This document shows positions 6,220-12,289 of a stretch of DNA of 12,289 nucleotides, piece after piece (within the stretch, counting starts at the first letter, position 1; each line of letters opens with the position of its first letter). Made by a program: the position numbers and the translations under genes. The stretch is from DASPPM01 sp052143835. GTDB taxonomy: Bacteria > Pseudomonadota > Alphaproteobacteria > JACZXZ01. The notes below the pieces were generated by a model. The model saw nothing but the letters and a program-made list of their open reading frames with translations, did no database searches and was not told where the DNA came from. Location of the stretch: positions 1 through 12,289 of the forward strand of contig JBKQRV010000041.1 in assembly GCA_052143835.1 (NCBI GenBank), given 5' to 3'.

Positions 6220-6530
6220 CAGGGTGCGATAAGGTCGCGCGCGCGCTTGAAGGCGCGCTTGAGCCGGCGATTGGGTTTCGGCGGATGCACGAGTGCCGCG
6301 AAGAACGCCCGGCGGTCGCGCTCGGAAAGCACGAGCGTGTCGTGACGCGCGACCGTCGCTTCCGCCGCTGCGGCCAGCGCCGTCAGGCAATAGTCGGTGA
6401 GCTTGCGCCGCTCGAGCGCCGCGGCGCGCTCGACCAGCCGTTTGGTGTCATGATCCACGCGGAAGCCGAGCCGCGCGCCGCGCGTGCGGTGCTCTTCGCT
6501 GCGCTGGGCTTTCCGGCTACTTGGGGGCAT
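6219..6530 (-). CDS. DUF1778 antitoxin (TacA-like, ribbon-helix-helix)
   Basis: A 103-residue antitoxin that would bind the GNAT toxin with its C-terminal tail and repress the shared promoter through an N-terminal ribbon-helix-helix. The DNA-binding part covers about residues 19-60 (ARLGFRVDHDTKRLVERAAALERRKLTDYCLTALAAAAEA), and the toxin-binding tail includes LSERDRRAFFAALVHPPKPNRRLKRAFKRA. The last segment follows the DUF1778 pattern of F-x-x-L--PP-PN--L. GGAG lies 8 nt before the ATG. The first 18 residues are basic and somewhat longer than usual. Order antitoxin then toxin with a 1-nt overlap is the standard layout for this system. Confidence 0.9.
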   Translation of the reverse strand: MPPSSRKAQRSEEHRTRGARLGFRVDHDTKRLVERAAALERRKLTDYCLTALAAAAEATVARHDTLVLSERDRRAFFAALVHPPKPNRRLKRAFKRARDLIAP

Positions 6531-6564
6531 AACCTGATCTCCGGCGCGGTTGGAATGGCAGCGT

Positions 6565-6593
6565 TATGTACGTCCAATGGGATAACAAGTCAA
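6565..6593 (-). promoter_or_regulatory. Predicted promoter of the toxin-antitoxin operon
   Basis: On the minus strand TTGACT (6593-6588) and TACATA (6570-6565) are exactly 17 nt apart, one of the best promoter matches in the window. Transcription would begin near 6558, leaving a leader of about 27 nt before the antitoxin ATG at 6530. Binding by the TacA/TacT complex here is expected from the family. Confidence 0.65.
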
Positions 6594-6760
6594 TACGCGT
6601 TCGAGACGCCCCTCTCGCCCCTTGACGCAAACTCCGGTAGATCACCCGAGCGTCACTGGACTGGACTCGGGTGCGCCTTCGCCCTTAGACTTTTGGCCGA
6701 TGCGAAGGCTTCCGCAGTTGGCGCGGCGGCCCTTGCAAGCTCCGGGGAAAGGGTGCTGCC

Positions 6761-7504
6761 GTGCGGATGATCGCTGCCTTCATCGTCATGGGCCTGCTTG
6801 CGGCCGTGGTCCCTGCTCGTGCCGCCGGGGCCGACGAGACGGCGGACCGCCTGGCGGCGGCGAATGCGGCTTATGCCCGGCACGATTACATCGCCGCGCT
6901 CAAGCTGTTGCGGCCGCTCGCGGTCGCGGGCAACGCGAAGGCGCAGAACGACCTCGGCGTGATGTACGCCAACGGTCAGGGCGTTGCCCGCGACGAGGCT
7001 GAAGCGCTGCGCTGGTACCGCAAGGCTGCCGAGCAAGGCGATGCGGCGGCCGAGAACAATCTTGGCATCAGGTACGAGACCGGAGCGGGCGTTCGCAAGA
7101 ATGCTGCGGAAGCCGTCCGCTGGTACCGCAAGGCGGCCGAGCAGGGCTATGCGGCCGCGCAGTCCAACCTCGGCAGCATGTACGCCGACGGTGACGGCGT
7201 TCTGCGGAACGATGCCGAAGCCCTCGGTTGGTACCGCAAGGCCGCCGAGCAGGGCAACGCCGCCGCTCAAGCCAATCTCGCACTCATGTACCTCGACGGG
7301 CAGGGCGTCGCCGAGGACGATGTGGAAGCCTACAAGTGGCTCAGCCTCGCCGTCGCCGGCGGCAGCGAGTCCGCCGCCAAGGAGCTCGACGACCTCGAGC
7401 CTTCGCTGACACCCCAAGAGCTCGCCGACGCTCGCCAACGCGCGGCCGCCTGGCGGCCCGCAGGGGCTGCCGGAGTGCCGCAGGCTCCCGGCCCCAAGGA
7501 ATAG
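6761..7504 (+). CDS. Secreted Sel1-repeat (TPR-like) protein
   Basis: A 247-residue exported protein. MRMIAAFIVMGLLAAVVPARA is a signal peptide with a likely cut after ARA. A helical pair resembling a degenerate repeat (about 29-58) precedes four exact 36-residue Sel1 repeats at 59-94, 95-130, 131-166 and 167-202, each of the form A-AQ-NLG-MY--G-GV--D--EA--WYRKAAEQG-. The tail contains a charged helix (LTPQELADARQRAAAW) and a proline-rich end. Sel1 repeats form a solenoid used for protein binding, often in envelope or signalling roles; the partner is unknown. I use GTG 6761, which lies 7 nt after GGGGAAAGGG; ATG 6767 is the alternative. It stands alone, divergent from the toxin-antitoxin operon and convergent with the oxidoreductase gene. 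Confidence 0.9.
   Translation: MRMIAAFIVMGLLAAVVPARAAGADETADRLAAANAAYARHDYIAALKLLRPLAVAGNAKAQNDLGVMYANGQGVARDEAEALRWYRKAAEQGDAAAENNLGIRYETGAGVRKNAAEAVRWYRKAAEQGYAAAQSNLGSMYADGDGVLRNDAEALGWYRKAAEQGNAAAQANLALMYLDGQGVAEDDVEAYKWLSLAVAGGSESAAKELDDLEPSLTPQELADARQRAAAWRPAGAAGVPQAPGPKE
6935..7366 (+). repeat. Four tandem 108-bp coding repeats (Sel1 units)
   Basis: The four Sel1 units are each exactly 108 bp. The block TGGTACCGCAAGG occurs in three of them (first bases near 7013, 7121 and 7229), and GCCGAGCA follows each time. The fourth copy has diverged (TGGCTCAGCC). Such similarity allows copy-number change by recombination. Confidence 0.8.
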
Positions 7505-7528
7505 CCCGCACCTTGAGCGACCGGCACG

Positions 7529-7546
7529 CGCGCCTCCATAGGCGCG
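7529..7546. terminator. Hairpin between convergent genes
   Basis: CGCGCCT (7529-7535) and AGGCGCG (7540-7546) form a perfect 7-bp stem with a CCAT loop, 24 nt after the Sel1 gene stop and 14 nt from the oxidoreductase stop. No T tract follows on either strand. It could act as a bidirectional transcription end point. Confidence 0.45.
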
Positions 7547-7560
7547 GCTGAGTCGATCGG

Positions 7561-10500
7561 CTACTCCGCCGCGGTGCGACGTGCGGGCGGGGTACGGAAG
7601 GCGGCGAGGAGCTCGGCCTCGCGGGCCTTCGCTTGAGCGATGTGGCGCTCCTTGACGTGGCCGTAGCCGCGGATGTGCTCGGCAAGTGCTGCGATCTCGA
7701 TGGCAAGCGCGTGGTTGTCGTGCTCGAGGCCGGCGAGGAGCTCCGCGATGACCGCCTCGTATTCGACGATGAGGGTTCTCTCGCGTTTGCGCTCGGCGGT
7801 GTTGCCGAAGGGGTCGAGCCGAGTGCCGCGCAGGCCCTTCATGTGCTTGAGGAGGCGGAGGAGTCCGAACACCCAACGCCCGTATTTGCGCTTCTTGAGC
7901 TCGCCCGTCTCGGGATCGCGCTCGGCCACGAGCGGCGGGGCGAGATGGAACTCGAGCTTGTAATCGCCCTCGAACTGTTCGTTGAGCGCGCGCGTGAAGG
8001 CGCCGTCGGTAAAGAGGCGCGCCACCTCGTACTCGTCCTTGTAGGCGAGGAGCTTGTAGTAATAGCGTGCGACCGCCTCGGCCAGGCCGGACATGCCCTT
8101 GGCCTTCTCGCTCTCGGCGGCCATGACGCGCTCGACGAGACTCTTGTAGCGCAGAGCGTAGGCGGCATCCTGATAGGCCGTGAGCTCGACCGCGCGCCGC
8201 GCGACGATCTCGTCGAGCGAGCGCGAGATGAGGCGCTGAGGCAGCACGGTCTTGGGGGCGGCCGTCCTCTCCACGCGCGCGAGATCGTGCGCGGCGAGCC
8301 GGCCCCAGAAGAAGGCGTTGCGGTTCATCTCGACGGCGACGGCGTTGAGCTCGATCGCCTTGAGGATGGCCTCGCCCGCGACCGGTATGAGGCCGCGCTG
8401 ATAGGCAAAGCCGAGCATGAAGAGGTTCGTCGCGATCGAATCGCCTAGAAGCGCGGTCGCGAGCCGCGTCGCCTCGATCACATCCATCGAGCGCTCTCCG
8501 ACGGAGTGCCTGACGACATCGATGAGTGCCGCGGAAGGGAAGGCCATGTCCGGGTTGCGGGTGAAGTCGCCGGTCGGCGTCTCGTGGCTGTTGATCACGA
8601 CGCGCGTGACGCCCTCGCGCACCTTGCCCAGCGCCTCGCTTCCCGCCGCGACCACGAGATCGCAGCCGAGCACGAGCTTGGCCTCGCCGGCGGCGACCCG
8701 CGTCGCATGGATGTCCTCCGGCCGGCGCGCGATGCGCACGTGGCTCAGCACGGCCCCGCCCTTCTGCGCAAGGCCGGTCATGTCGAGCACCGAGGCACCC
8801 TTGCCCTCGAGGTGGCTCGCCATGCCGAGAAGCGCCCCTATCGTCACGACCCCCGTGCCGCCCACGCCCGTCACCAGGATGTTGTAAGGCTCGCGGCCCA
8901 CCTGCGGCAGCGCCGGCTCAGGCAGTGCCGCGAAGGGATCGCTCTCCGCCGCCGCGGCCGCTTTGCTCTTGCGCAAGCGGCCGCCATGCACGGTGACGAA
9001 GCTCGGGCAGAAACCGTTCACGCAGGAGAAGTCCTTGTTGCAGCTCGACTGGTCGATCTGGCGCTTGCGCCCGAGCTCGGTCTCGACGGGGACGACCGAG
9101 AGGCAGTTGGACTTGACGCTGCAATCGCCGCAGCCCTCGCACACCGCCTCGTTGATGAAGGCGCGCATGGCCGGGTCGGGAAAGGTGCCGCGCTTGCGGC
9201 GCCGGCGCTTCTCGGCGGCACAGGTCTGGTCATAGACGAGCACCGAGGTGCCCTGCCACTCGCGCAGCTCCTTCTGCACGGACTGGAGCTCGCTCCTATG
9301 GTGGATGGTGGTGCCGGGCGCGAACTCCGCACCCATGGGGTATTTCTCGGGCTGGTCGGTGACGACGGCGATGCGCCTCACCCCCTCGCCGTAGACCTGC
9401 TGGGTGACCTGCGGCACGGTGAGCTGGCCGTCGACATGCTGGCCGCCGGTCATGGCGACGGCGTCGTTGTAGAGGATCTTGTAGGTGATGTTGACCTTGG
9501 CCGCGACCGCCGCGCGGATGGCGAGATAGCCCGAGTGGAAGTAGGTGCCGTCGCCCAGGTTGGCGAAGATGTGCTTCTCCTCGGTGAAGGGGGCGAAGCC
9601 GATCCAGGGCGCGCCCTCGCCGCCCATGTGGGTGTAAGTCGCCGTGCTGCGGTCCATCCACACCGCCATGAAATGGCAGCCGATGCCCGCGGTGGCGCGG
9701 CTGCCTTCGGGCACCACCGTCGAGGTGTTGTGCGGGCAGCCCGAGCAGAAGTAGGGCGTGCGCTTGAAATCCGGCCCCTTCGCCTGAAGCATCTTCTCCT
9801 TGGCCGCGAGGAAGGCGAGACGGTCCCTGATGCGCTCGCTGGTGTAGAAGCGCTCGATGCGCCCGGCGATGACGCGGGCGACCCGCGCCGGCGTCAGCTC
9901 GTCGTAAGAGGGGAGCAGGGCCTGGTAATTCTCGTCGAACTTGCCGACAACGCGCGGACGCACGTCGGCGCGCCAGTTGTAGAGCTGCTCCTTGAGCTGG
10001 TTTTCGATGAGGGCGCGCTTCTCCTCGACCACGAGGATCTCCTCGAGACCCTCGGCGAAGCGGCGCATCCCCTCGCGCTCGAGCGGCCAGCTCATGGCGA
10101 CCTTGTAGAGGCTGAGCCCGAGCTCGGCCGCGTGCGCCTCGTCGATGCCGAGGTCGTCGAGCGCCTGGCGCACGTCGAGGTAGGACTTCCCCGTGGTGAC
10201 GATGCCGAAGCGGCGCTTCGGGCTGTCGATCACCAGCCTGTCGAAACGGTTGGCGCGGGCGAAGGCGAGGGCAGCATAGAGCTTGTGCCGCATGAGCCGC
10301 TCTTCCTGCCCCATCCACTGGTCGGGCCAGCGGATGTTGAGGCCGCCCGCCGGCATCTCGAAGTCGGCGGGGAGCTGGATCTCGACGCGGTGCGGGTCGA
10401 CATAGACCGAGGCCGAGCTCTCGACCGTGTCCGCGACGGTGATGAAGGCGACCCAGCAGCCCGAATAGCGCGACAGCGCCCAGGCGTAGGTGCCGAGGTC

Positions 10501-11040
10501 GAGGAACTCCTGCACGCCCGCGGGATTGAGCACGGGGATCATGGCCGACATGAAGGCGTATTCGCTCTGGTGCGGGAGCGTCGAGGATTTGGCCGCGTGG
10601 TCATCGCCGGCGAGCAGCAAGACGCCGCCCGCCTTGGCACTGCCGGCGAAGTTGCCGTGCTTGAACACGTCGCCGCAGCGGTCGACCCCCGGGCCCTTGC
10701 CGTACCACATGGCATTGACGCCGTCGTACTTGGCGCCCGGGAAGAGGCCGACCTGCTGGCTGCCCCACACGGCGGTCGCCGCCATGTCCTCGTTGATGCC
10801 GGACTGGAAGTGGATGTGGTTCTTCACGAGGAAGCGCTTGGCCTGCCAGAAGGCCTGGTCGAGCCCTCCAAGAGGCGAGCCGCGGTAGCCTGAGACGAAG
10901 GCGGCGGTGTGGAGCCCCGCTTTGAGGTCGCGTTGGCGCTGCATCATGGGCAGCCGCACGAGGGCCTGGGTGCCGGTCAGGAAGACGCGGCCTGACTCGA
11001 GCTCGTATTTGTCGTCGAGCGTGACGGCGGCAAGCGCCAT
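7561..11040 (-). CDS. Indolepyruvate:ferredoxin oxidoreductase, fused alpha-beta type
   Basis: An 1159-residue thiamine-diphosphate enzyme that decarboxylates aryl-pyruvates (from Trp, Phe, Tyr) to aryl-acetyl-CoA, passing electrons to ferredoxin or another carrier. The N-terminal part holds the pyrimidine-binding module (FVSGYRGSPLGGLD 48-61). CSGCPHNTST is at 432-441 and the diphosphate-binding segment GDGTYFHSG (496-504) with YNDAVAMTGGQ (524-534) follows. A cysteine cluster CEGCGDC (634-640), with C646, C667, C673 and C678, should bind iron-sulfur clusters. From about 720 an IorB-like gamma domain begins with VTGVGGTGVVT (723-733), and the C-terminal part carries an additional region (probably DUF6537). 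Fusion of both subunits is usual in aerobic proteobacteria. GGGAGGA sits 6 nt before ATG 11040. No ferredoxin gene is adjacent. It may serve aromatic amino-acid breakdown. Confidence 0.95.
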   Translation of the reverse strand: MALAAVTLDDKYELESGRVFLTGTQALVRLPMMQRQRDLKAGLHTAAFVSGYRGSPLGGLDQAFWQAKRFLVKNHIHFQSGINEDMAATAVWGSQQVGLFPGAKYDGVNAMWYGKGPGVDRCGDVFKHGNFAGSAKAGGVLLLAGDDHAAKSSTLPHQSEYAFMSAMIPVLNPAGVQEFLDLGTYAWALSRYSGCWVAFITVADTVESSASVYVDPHRVEIQLPADFEMPAGGLNIRWPDQWMGQEERLMRHKLYAALAFARANRFDRLVIDSPKRRFGIVTTGKSYLDVRQALDDLGIDEAHAAELGLSLYKVAMSWPLEREGMRRFAEGLEEILVVEEKRALIENQLKEQLYNWRADVRPRVVGKFDENYQALLPSYDELTPARVARVIAGRIERFYTSERIRDRLAFLAAKEKMLQAKGPDFKRTPYFCSGCPHNTSTVVPEGSRATAGIGCHFMAVWMDRSTATYTHMGGEGAPWIGFAPFTEEKHIFANLGDGTYFHSGYLAIRAAVAAKVNITYKILYNDAVAMTGGQHVDGQLTVPQVTQQVYGEGVRRIAVVTDQPEKYPMGAEFAPGTTIHHRSELQSVQKELREWQGTSVLVYDQTCAAEKRRRRKRGTFPDPAMRAFINEAVCEGCGDCSVKSNCLSVVPVETELGRKRQIDQSSCNKDFSCVNGFCPSFVTVHGGRLRKSKAAAAAESDPFAALPEPALPQVGREPYNILVTGVGGTGVVTIGALLGMASHLEGKGASVLDMTGLAQKGGAVLSHVRIARRPEDIHATRVAAGEAKLVLGCDLVVAAGSEALGKVREGVTRVVINSHETPTGDFTRNPDMAFPSAALIDVVRHSVGERSMDVIEATRLATALLGDSIATNLFMLGFAYQRGLIPVAGEAILKAIELNAVAVEMNRNAFFWGRLAAHDLARVERTAAPKTVLPQRLISRSLDEIVARRAVELTAYQDAAYALRYKSLVERVMAAESEKAKGMSGLAEAVARYYYKLLAYKDEYEVARLFTDGAFTRALNEQFEGDYKLEFHLAPPLVAERDPETGELKKRKYGRWVFGLLRLLKHMKGLRGTRLDPFGNTAERKRERTLIVEYEAVIAELLAGLEHDNHALAIEIAALAEHIRGYGHVKERHIAQAKAREAELLAAFRTPPARRTAAE

Positions 11041-11085
11041 GGCTGTTCCTCCCGGATCCCGGCTCCCCGTCCCCTTTTGACCTCA

Positions 11086-11114
11086 AGGGTAATTTTTGTT
11101 CACGTCCAAGGCAA
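11086..11114 (-). promoter_or_regulatory. Possible promoter of the oxidoreductase gene
   Basis: On the minus strand TTGCCT (11114-11109) and TACCCT (11091-11086) are 17 nt apart, with an A/T-rich spacer unusual for this window. The start would lie near 11079, giving a leader of about 40 nt. The -10 match is weak. Confidence 0.35.
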
Positions 11115-11307
11115 TGGCGGCAAAGGGGGCATGCGCGAAACGCAAGAATGCGTCGGAAGGGCGCGGCAGGATGGGAAGGAAATTTCTCCCCGGCCGAGGC
11201 CGCGGGAACGCCGTTGCGGGATCGGAGGCGGCCTTGGTGGAGCGAACGGTTGGTGTCGTGGACTCGGAAAATTCGTTCGATCTCCACCGGCCTTCCTCCT
11301 CCTCGCC

Positions 11308-11327
11308 ATACCGGCGAAAGCCGGTAT
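11308..11327. repeat. Palindromic repeat unit 1 (GAAA loop)
   Basis: ATACCGGC and GCCGGTAT form a perfect 8-bp stem closed by a GAAA tetraloop, followed by CCATGG. This motif, a cGAAAg hairpin beginning 'ATACCGGCGAAAGCCGGTAT', is typical of short repeats dispersed between genes in alphaproteobacteria and some other proteobacteria. Copies elsewhere in the genome cannot be seen here. Confidence 0.65.
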
Positions 11328-11342
11328 CCATGGCGAACATGG

Positions 11343-11377
11343 GTCCCGCCCCGGATCCAGTCCGGGGTCGCCGGGAC
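11343..11377. repeat. Palindromic repeat unit 2 (nested stem)
   Basis: Outer arms GTCCCG (11343-11348) and CGGGAC (11372-11377) enclose an inner stem CCCCGGA (11349-11355)/TCCGGGG (11361-11367) with a TCCAG loop. It lies 15 nt from unit 1. Two facing units of this type, one with a GAAA loop and one with GGATCCAG-like sequence, often form one composite mobile-looking repeat. Confidence 0.6.
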
Positions 11378-11585
11378 AGTGGATGGGAGATGGCGCCAAC
11401 GTCTAACTCGAGCCCTTAGAATGTGACGAGGGAGTGCGGTGCCATGAACCATCGAGTCGGCGCACGAGTTCGACCATGCCACGCAAGCCCTCGAGGCGAT
11501 ATTGCTGAAGGCGGCCAAGCGGGGCGGGGTGGCGAAGGTCGACCCGAGGGGACCGCGCTCGCACTAGGGTTACTTAGCAGGACAT

Positions 11586-12289
11586 CTAATAGAGCGCATC
11601 CAAGATGGTGCCGTAGGCCGCCTTGATCACGTGCCGGCGGATCTTGAGCGAGGGCGTCAGCATGTTGTTCTCGAGGCTGAAGGGCTCGCTCGCGAGCGCG
11701 AAGCGGCGCACGCGCTCGACAGGGGAGAGCTTGGCATTGACGCGCTCGACGGCCTGGCCGACCGCGTCGCGGAAGGCCTTCTCCGCGACGAGCCCGGCGA
11801 GCTCGGGCGGCTCGCCGGTGCTGGCCGCCCATTCCTCGGCGAACTCCTTGCGCGGTACGATGAGGGCGACGAGGTAGGGCTGCTTGTCGCCGTAGATCAT
11901 GGCCTGCGCAATCTCCGGCTCGAGTGTCAAGAACCCCTCGACCCGCTGCGGCGAGACGTTGTCGCCGCCCGAGTTCACGATGATGTCCTTCTTGCGGTCG
12001 GTGATCTGGATGTAGCCGTCCTCGTCGAGCCGGCCGATGTCGCCGGTATGGAGCCAGCCGTCCTTGAGGACCTGGGCGGTGCCCTCGGGATCGTTCCAAT
12101 AGCCGCGCATGACGAGCTCGCCGCGCACCAGGAGCTCGCCGTCCTCGGCGATCTTGACCTCGACGTCCTTGAGCGGCGGACCGACCGTGTGGATCTTCAC
12201 CTTGTGCGGCGGGTTGCAGCTGACCACGGGAGCCGCTTCGGTCTGACCGTAGCCTTGCAGCAGGCGCAGGCCGAGGGCGGTGAAAAAGG
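11586..12289 (-). CDS. Long-chain acyl-CoA synthetase, AMP-forming (C-terminal part, continues past right edge)
   Basis: The last 233 residues of an adenylate-forming ligase that activates a fatty or other organic acid with ATP and then CoA. The first visible residues are FFTALGLRLLQGYGQTEAAP, containing the YGxTE motif (A5) that contacts the acyl-adenylate. The ATP-ribose aspartate appears in TGDIGRLDEDGYI (nt 12047-12009), the hinge in DRKKDIIV (nt 11999-11976), and the catalytic lysine in LTPSLKIRR (Lys codon 11645-11643). The SGGDNVSPQRVE segment and overall pattern fit the FadD15/COG1022 long-chain group. The protein ends ILDALY with stop TAG. The start lies outside the window, so an internal GTG at 12227 should not be taken as the start. 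It is upstream of the oxidoreductase gene on the same strand, 545 bp away. Confidence 0.93.
   Translation of the reverse strand, partial: FFTALGLRLLQGYGQTEAAPVVSCNPPHKVKIHTVGPPLKDVEVKIAEDGELLVRGELVMRGYWNDPEGTAQVLKDGWLHTGDIGRLDEDGYIQITDRKKDIIVNSGGDNVSPQRVEGFLTLEPEIAQAMIYGDKQPYLVALIVPRKEFAEEWAASTGEPPELAGLVAEKAFRDAVGQAVERVNAKLSPVERVRRFALASEPFSLENNMLTPSLKIRRHVIKAAYGTILDALY

Larger units (their letters stand above)
11041..11585. other. 545-bp intergenic region without a convincing gene
   Basis: Several overlapping frames exist on both strands between 11077 and 11426, but none looks like a known protein and they shadow one another. The left end carries the presumed oxidoreductase promoter. The middle holds two palindromes (11308-11327 and 11343-11377). 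The right end includes a short protein-like frame without a start (11448-11567), possibly a gene remnant. Confidence 0.6.

Noticed and set aside
5011..6345. A 444-codon open frame on the plus strand across the dehydrogenase, GNAT and antitoxin genes
   Set aside because: It crosses three well-supported genes on the other strand and has no recognisable domain.
5695..6390. Longer version of the GNAT protein starting at 6390
   Set aside because: The extra N-terminal residues overlap the antitoxin gene and lack family similarity. ATG 6219 gives the usual toxin length and a 1-nt coupling overlap.
6622..6650. TTGACG as a -35 box for the Sel1 gene
   Set aside because: No acceptable -10 sequence lies 16-18 nt downstream.
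6653..7876. A 407-codon minus-strand frame opposite the Sel1 gene, with repeats in its translation
   Set aside because: The repeats are the antisense image of the Sel1 units. Signal peptide and ribosome binding site support the plus strand.
8506..10893. A 795-codon open frame on the plus strand opposite the oxidoreductase gene
   Set aside because: Same shadow effect. The translation is low-complexity and Val/Ala/Arg/Gly/His-rich, and the minus strand encodes a complete known enzyme.
11077..11426. Several overlapping frames of 85-109 codons on both strands in the intergenic gap
   Set aside because: They overlap one another and run through the palindromes, lack ribosome binding sites and resemble no family.
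1..12289. tRNA, rRNA, CRISPR, transposase, integrase or riboswitch
   Set aside because: None was recognised by reading both strands. Small structured RNAs without known motifs could be missed.

Overview
The window is a visibly GC-rich bacterial chromosome segment. It most likely comes from an alphaproteobacterium. A DUF2312/GapR-type nucleoid protein (a family essentially confined to that class), a fused IorA-IorB-type indolepyruvate oxidoreductase, a DUF2282 secreted peptide and the palindromic intergenic repeats all fit. No rRNA, tRNA, CRISPR array, transposase or phage gene was seen. The genus cannot be fixed from the sequence.

Layout. (1) 1-1080: a possible divergent gene running off the left edge, then a DUF429-like hypothetical protein. 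(2) 1136-1948: an orphan HigA-like/XRE regulator on the minus strand whose promoter contains a perfect inverted repeat, divergent from the gapR-like gene. (3) 2035-4931, plus strand: an FtsH-type AAA+ membrane protease with its own consensus-like promoter, then a membrane-anchored class I cytochrome c, then a small secreted four-cysteine DUF2282 protein (the BufA1/bufferin precursor family) without its usual BufB/BufC partners. (4) 4948-6593, minus strand: a strong TTGACT-17-TACATA promoter drives a DUF1778 antitoxin and GNAT toxin pair (TacAT type, 1-nt overlap), followed 30 nt later by a short-chain dehydrogenase that lacks the catalytic tyrosine. (5) 6761-7504, plus strand: a secreted protein with four exact-length Sel1 repeats. 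(6) 7561-11040, minus strand: a 1159-residue indolepyruvate:ferredoxin oxidoreductase. (7) 11041-11585: an intergenic stretch with two stable palindromes of the dispersed-repeat type. (8) 11586-12289, minus strand: the C-terminal part of a long-chain acyl-CoA synthetase (FadD15/COG1022-like) that continues past the right edge.

How the genes may work together. The ftsH, cytochrome c and DUF2282 genes share strand and close spacing. All three products act at or outside the inner membrane, so an envelope-quality, heme/copper or respiratory-stress role is a reasonable inference but is not shown. The oxidoreductase and the acyl-CoA synthetase both make CoA thioesters from organic acids, which suggests an amino-acid or fatty-acid catabolic neighbourhood; the 545-bp gap argues against a simple operon. 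The remaining genes look like independent accessory units. The best candidates for something under-described are the DUF2282 peptide outside a buf operon, next to a cytochrome c and an FtsH, and the tyrosine-less dehydrogenase behind a toxin-antitoxin pair.
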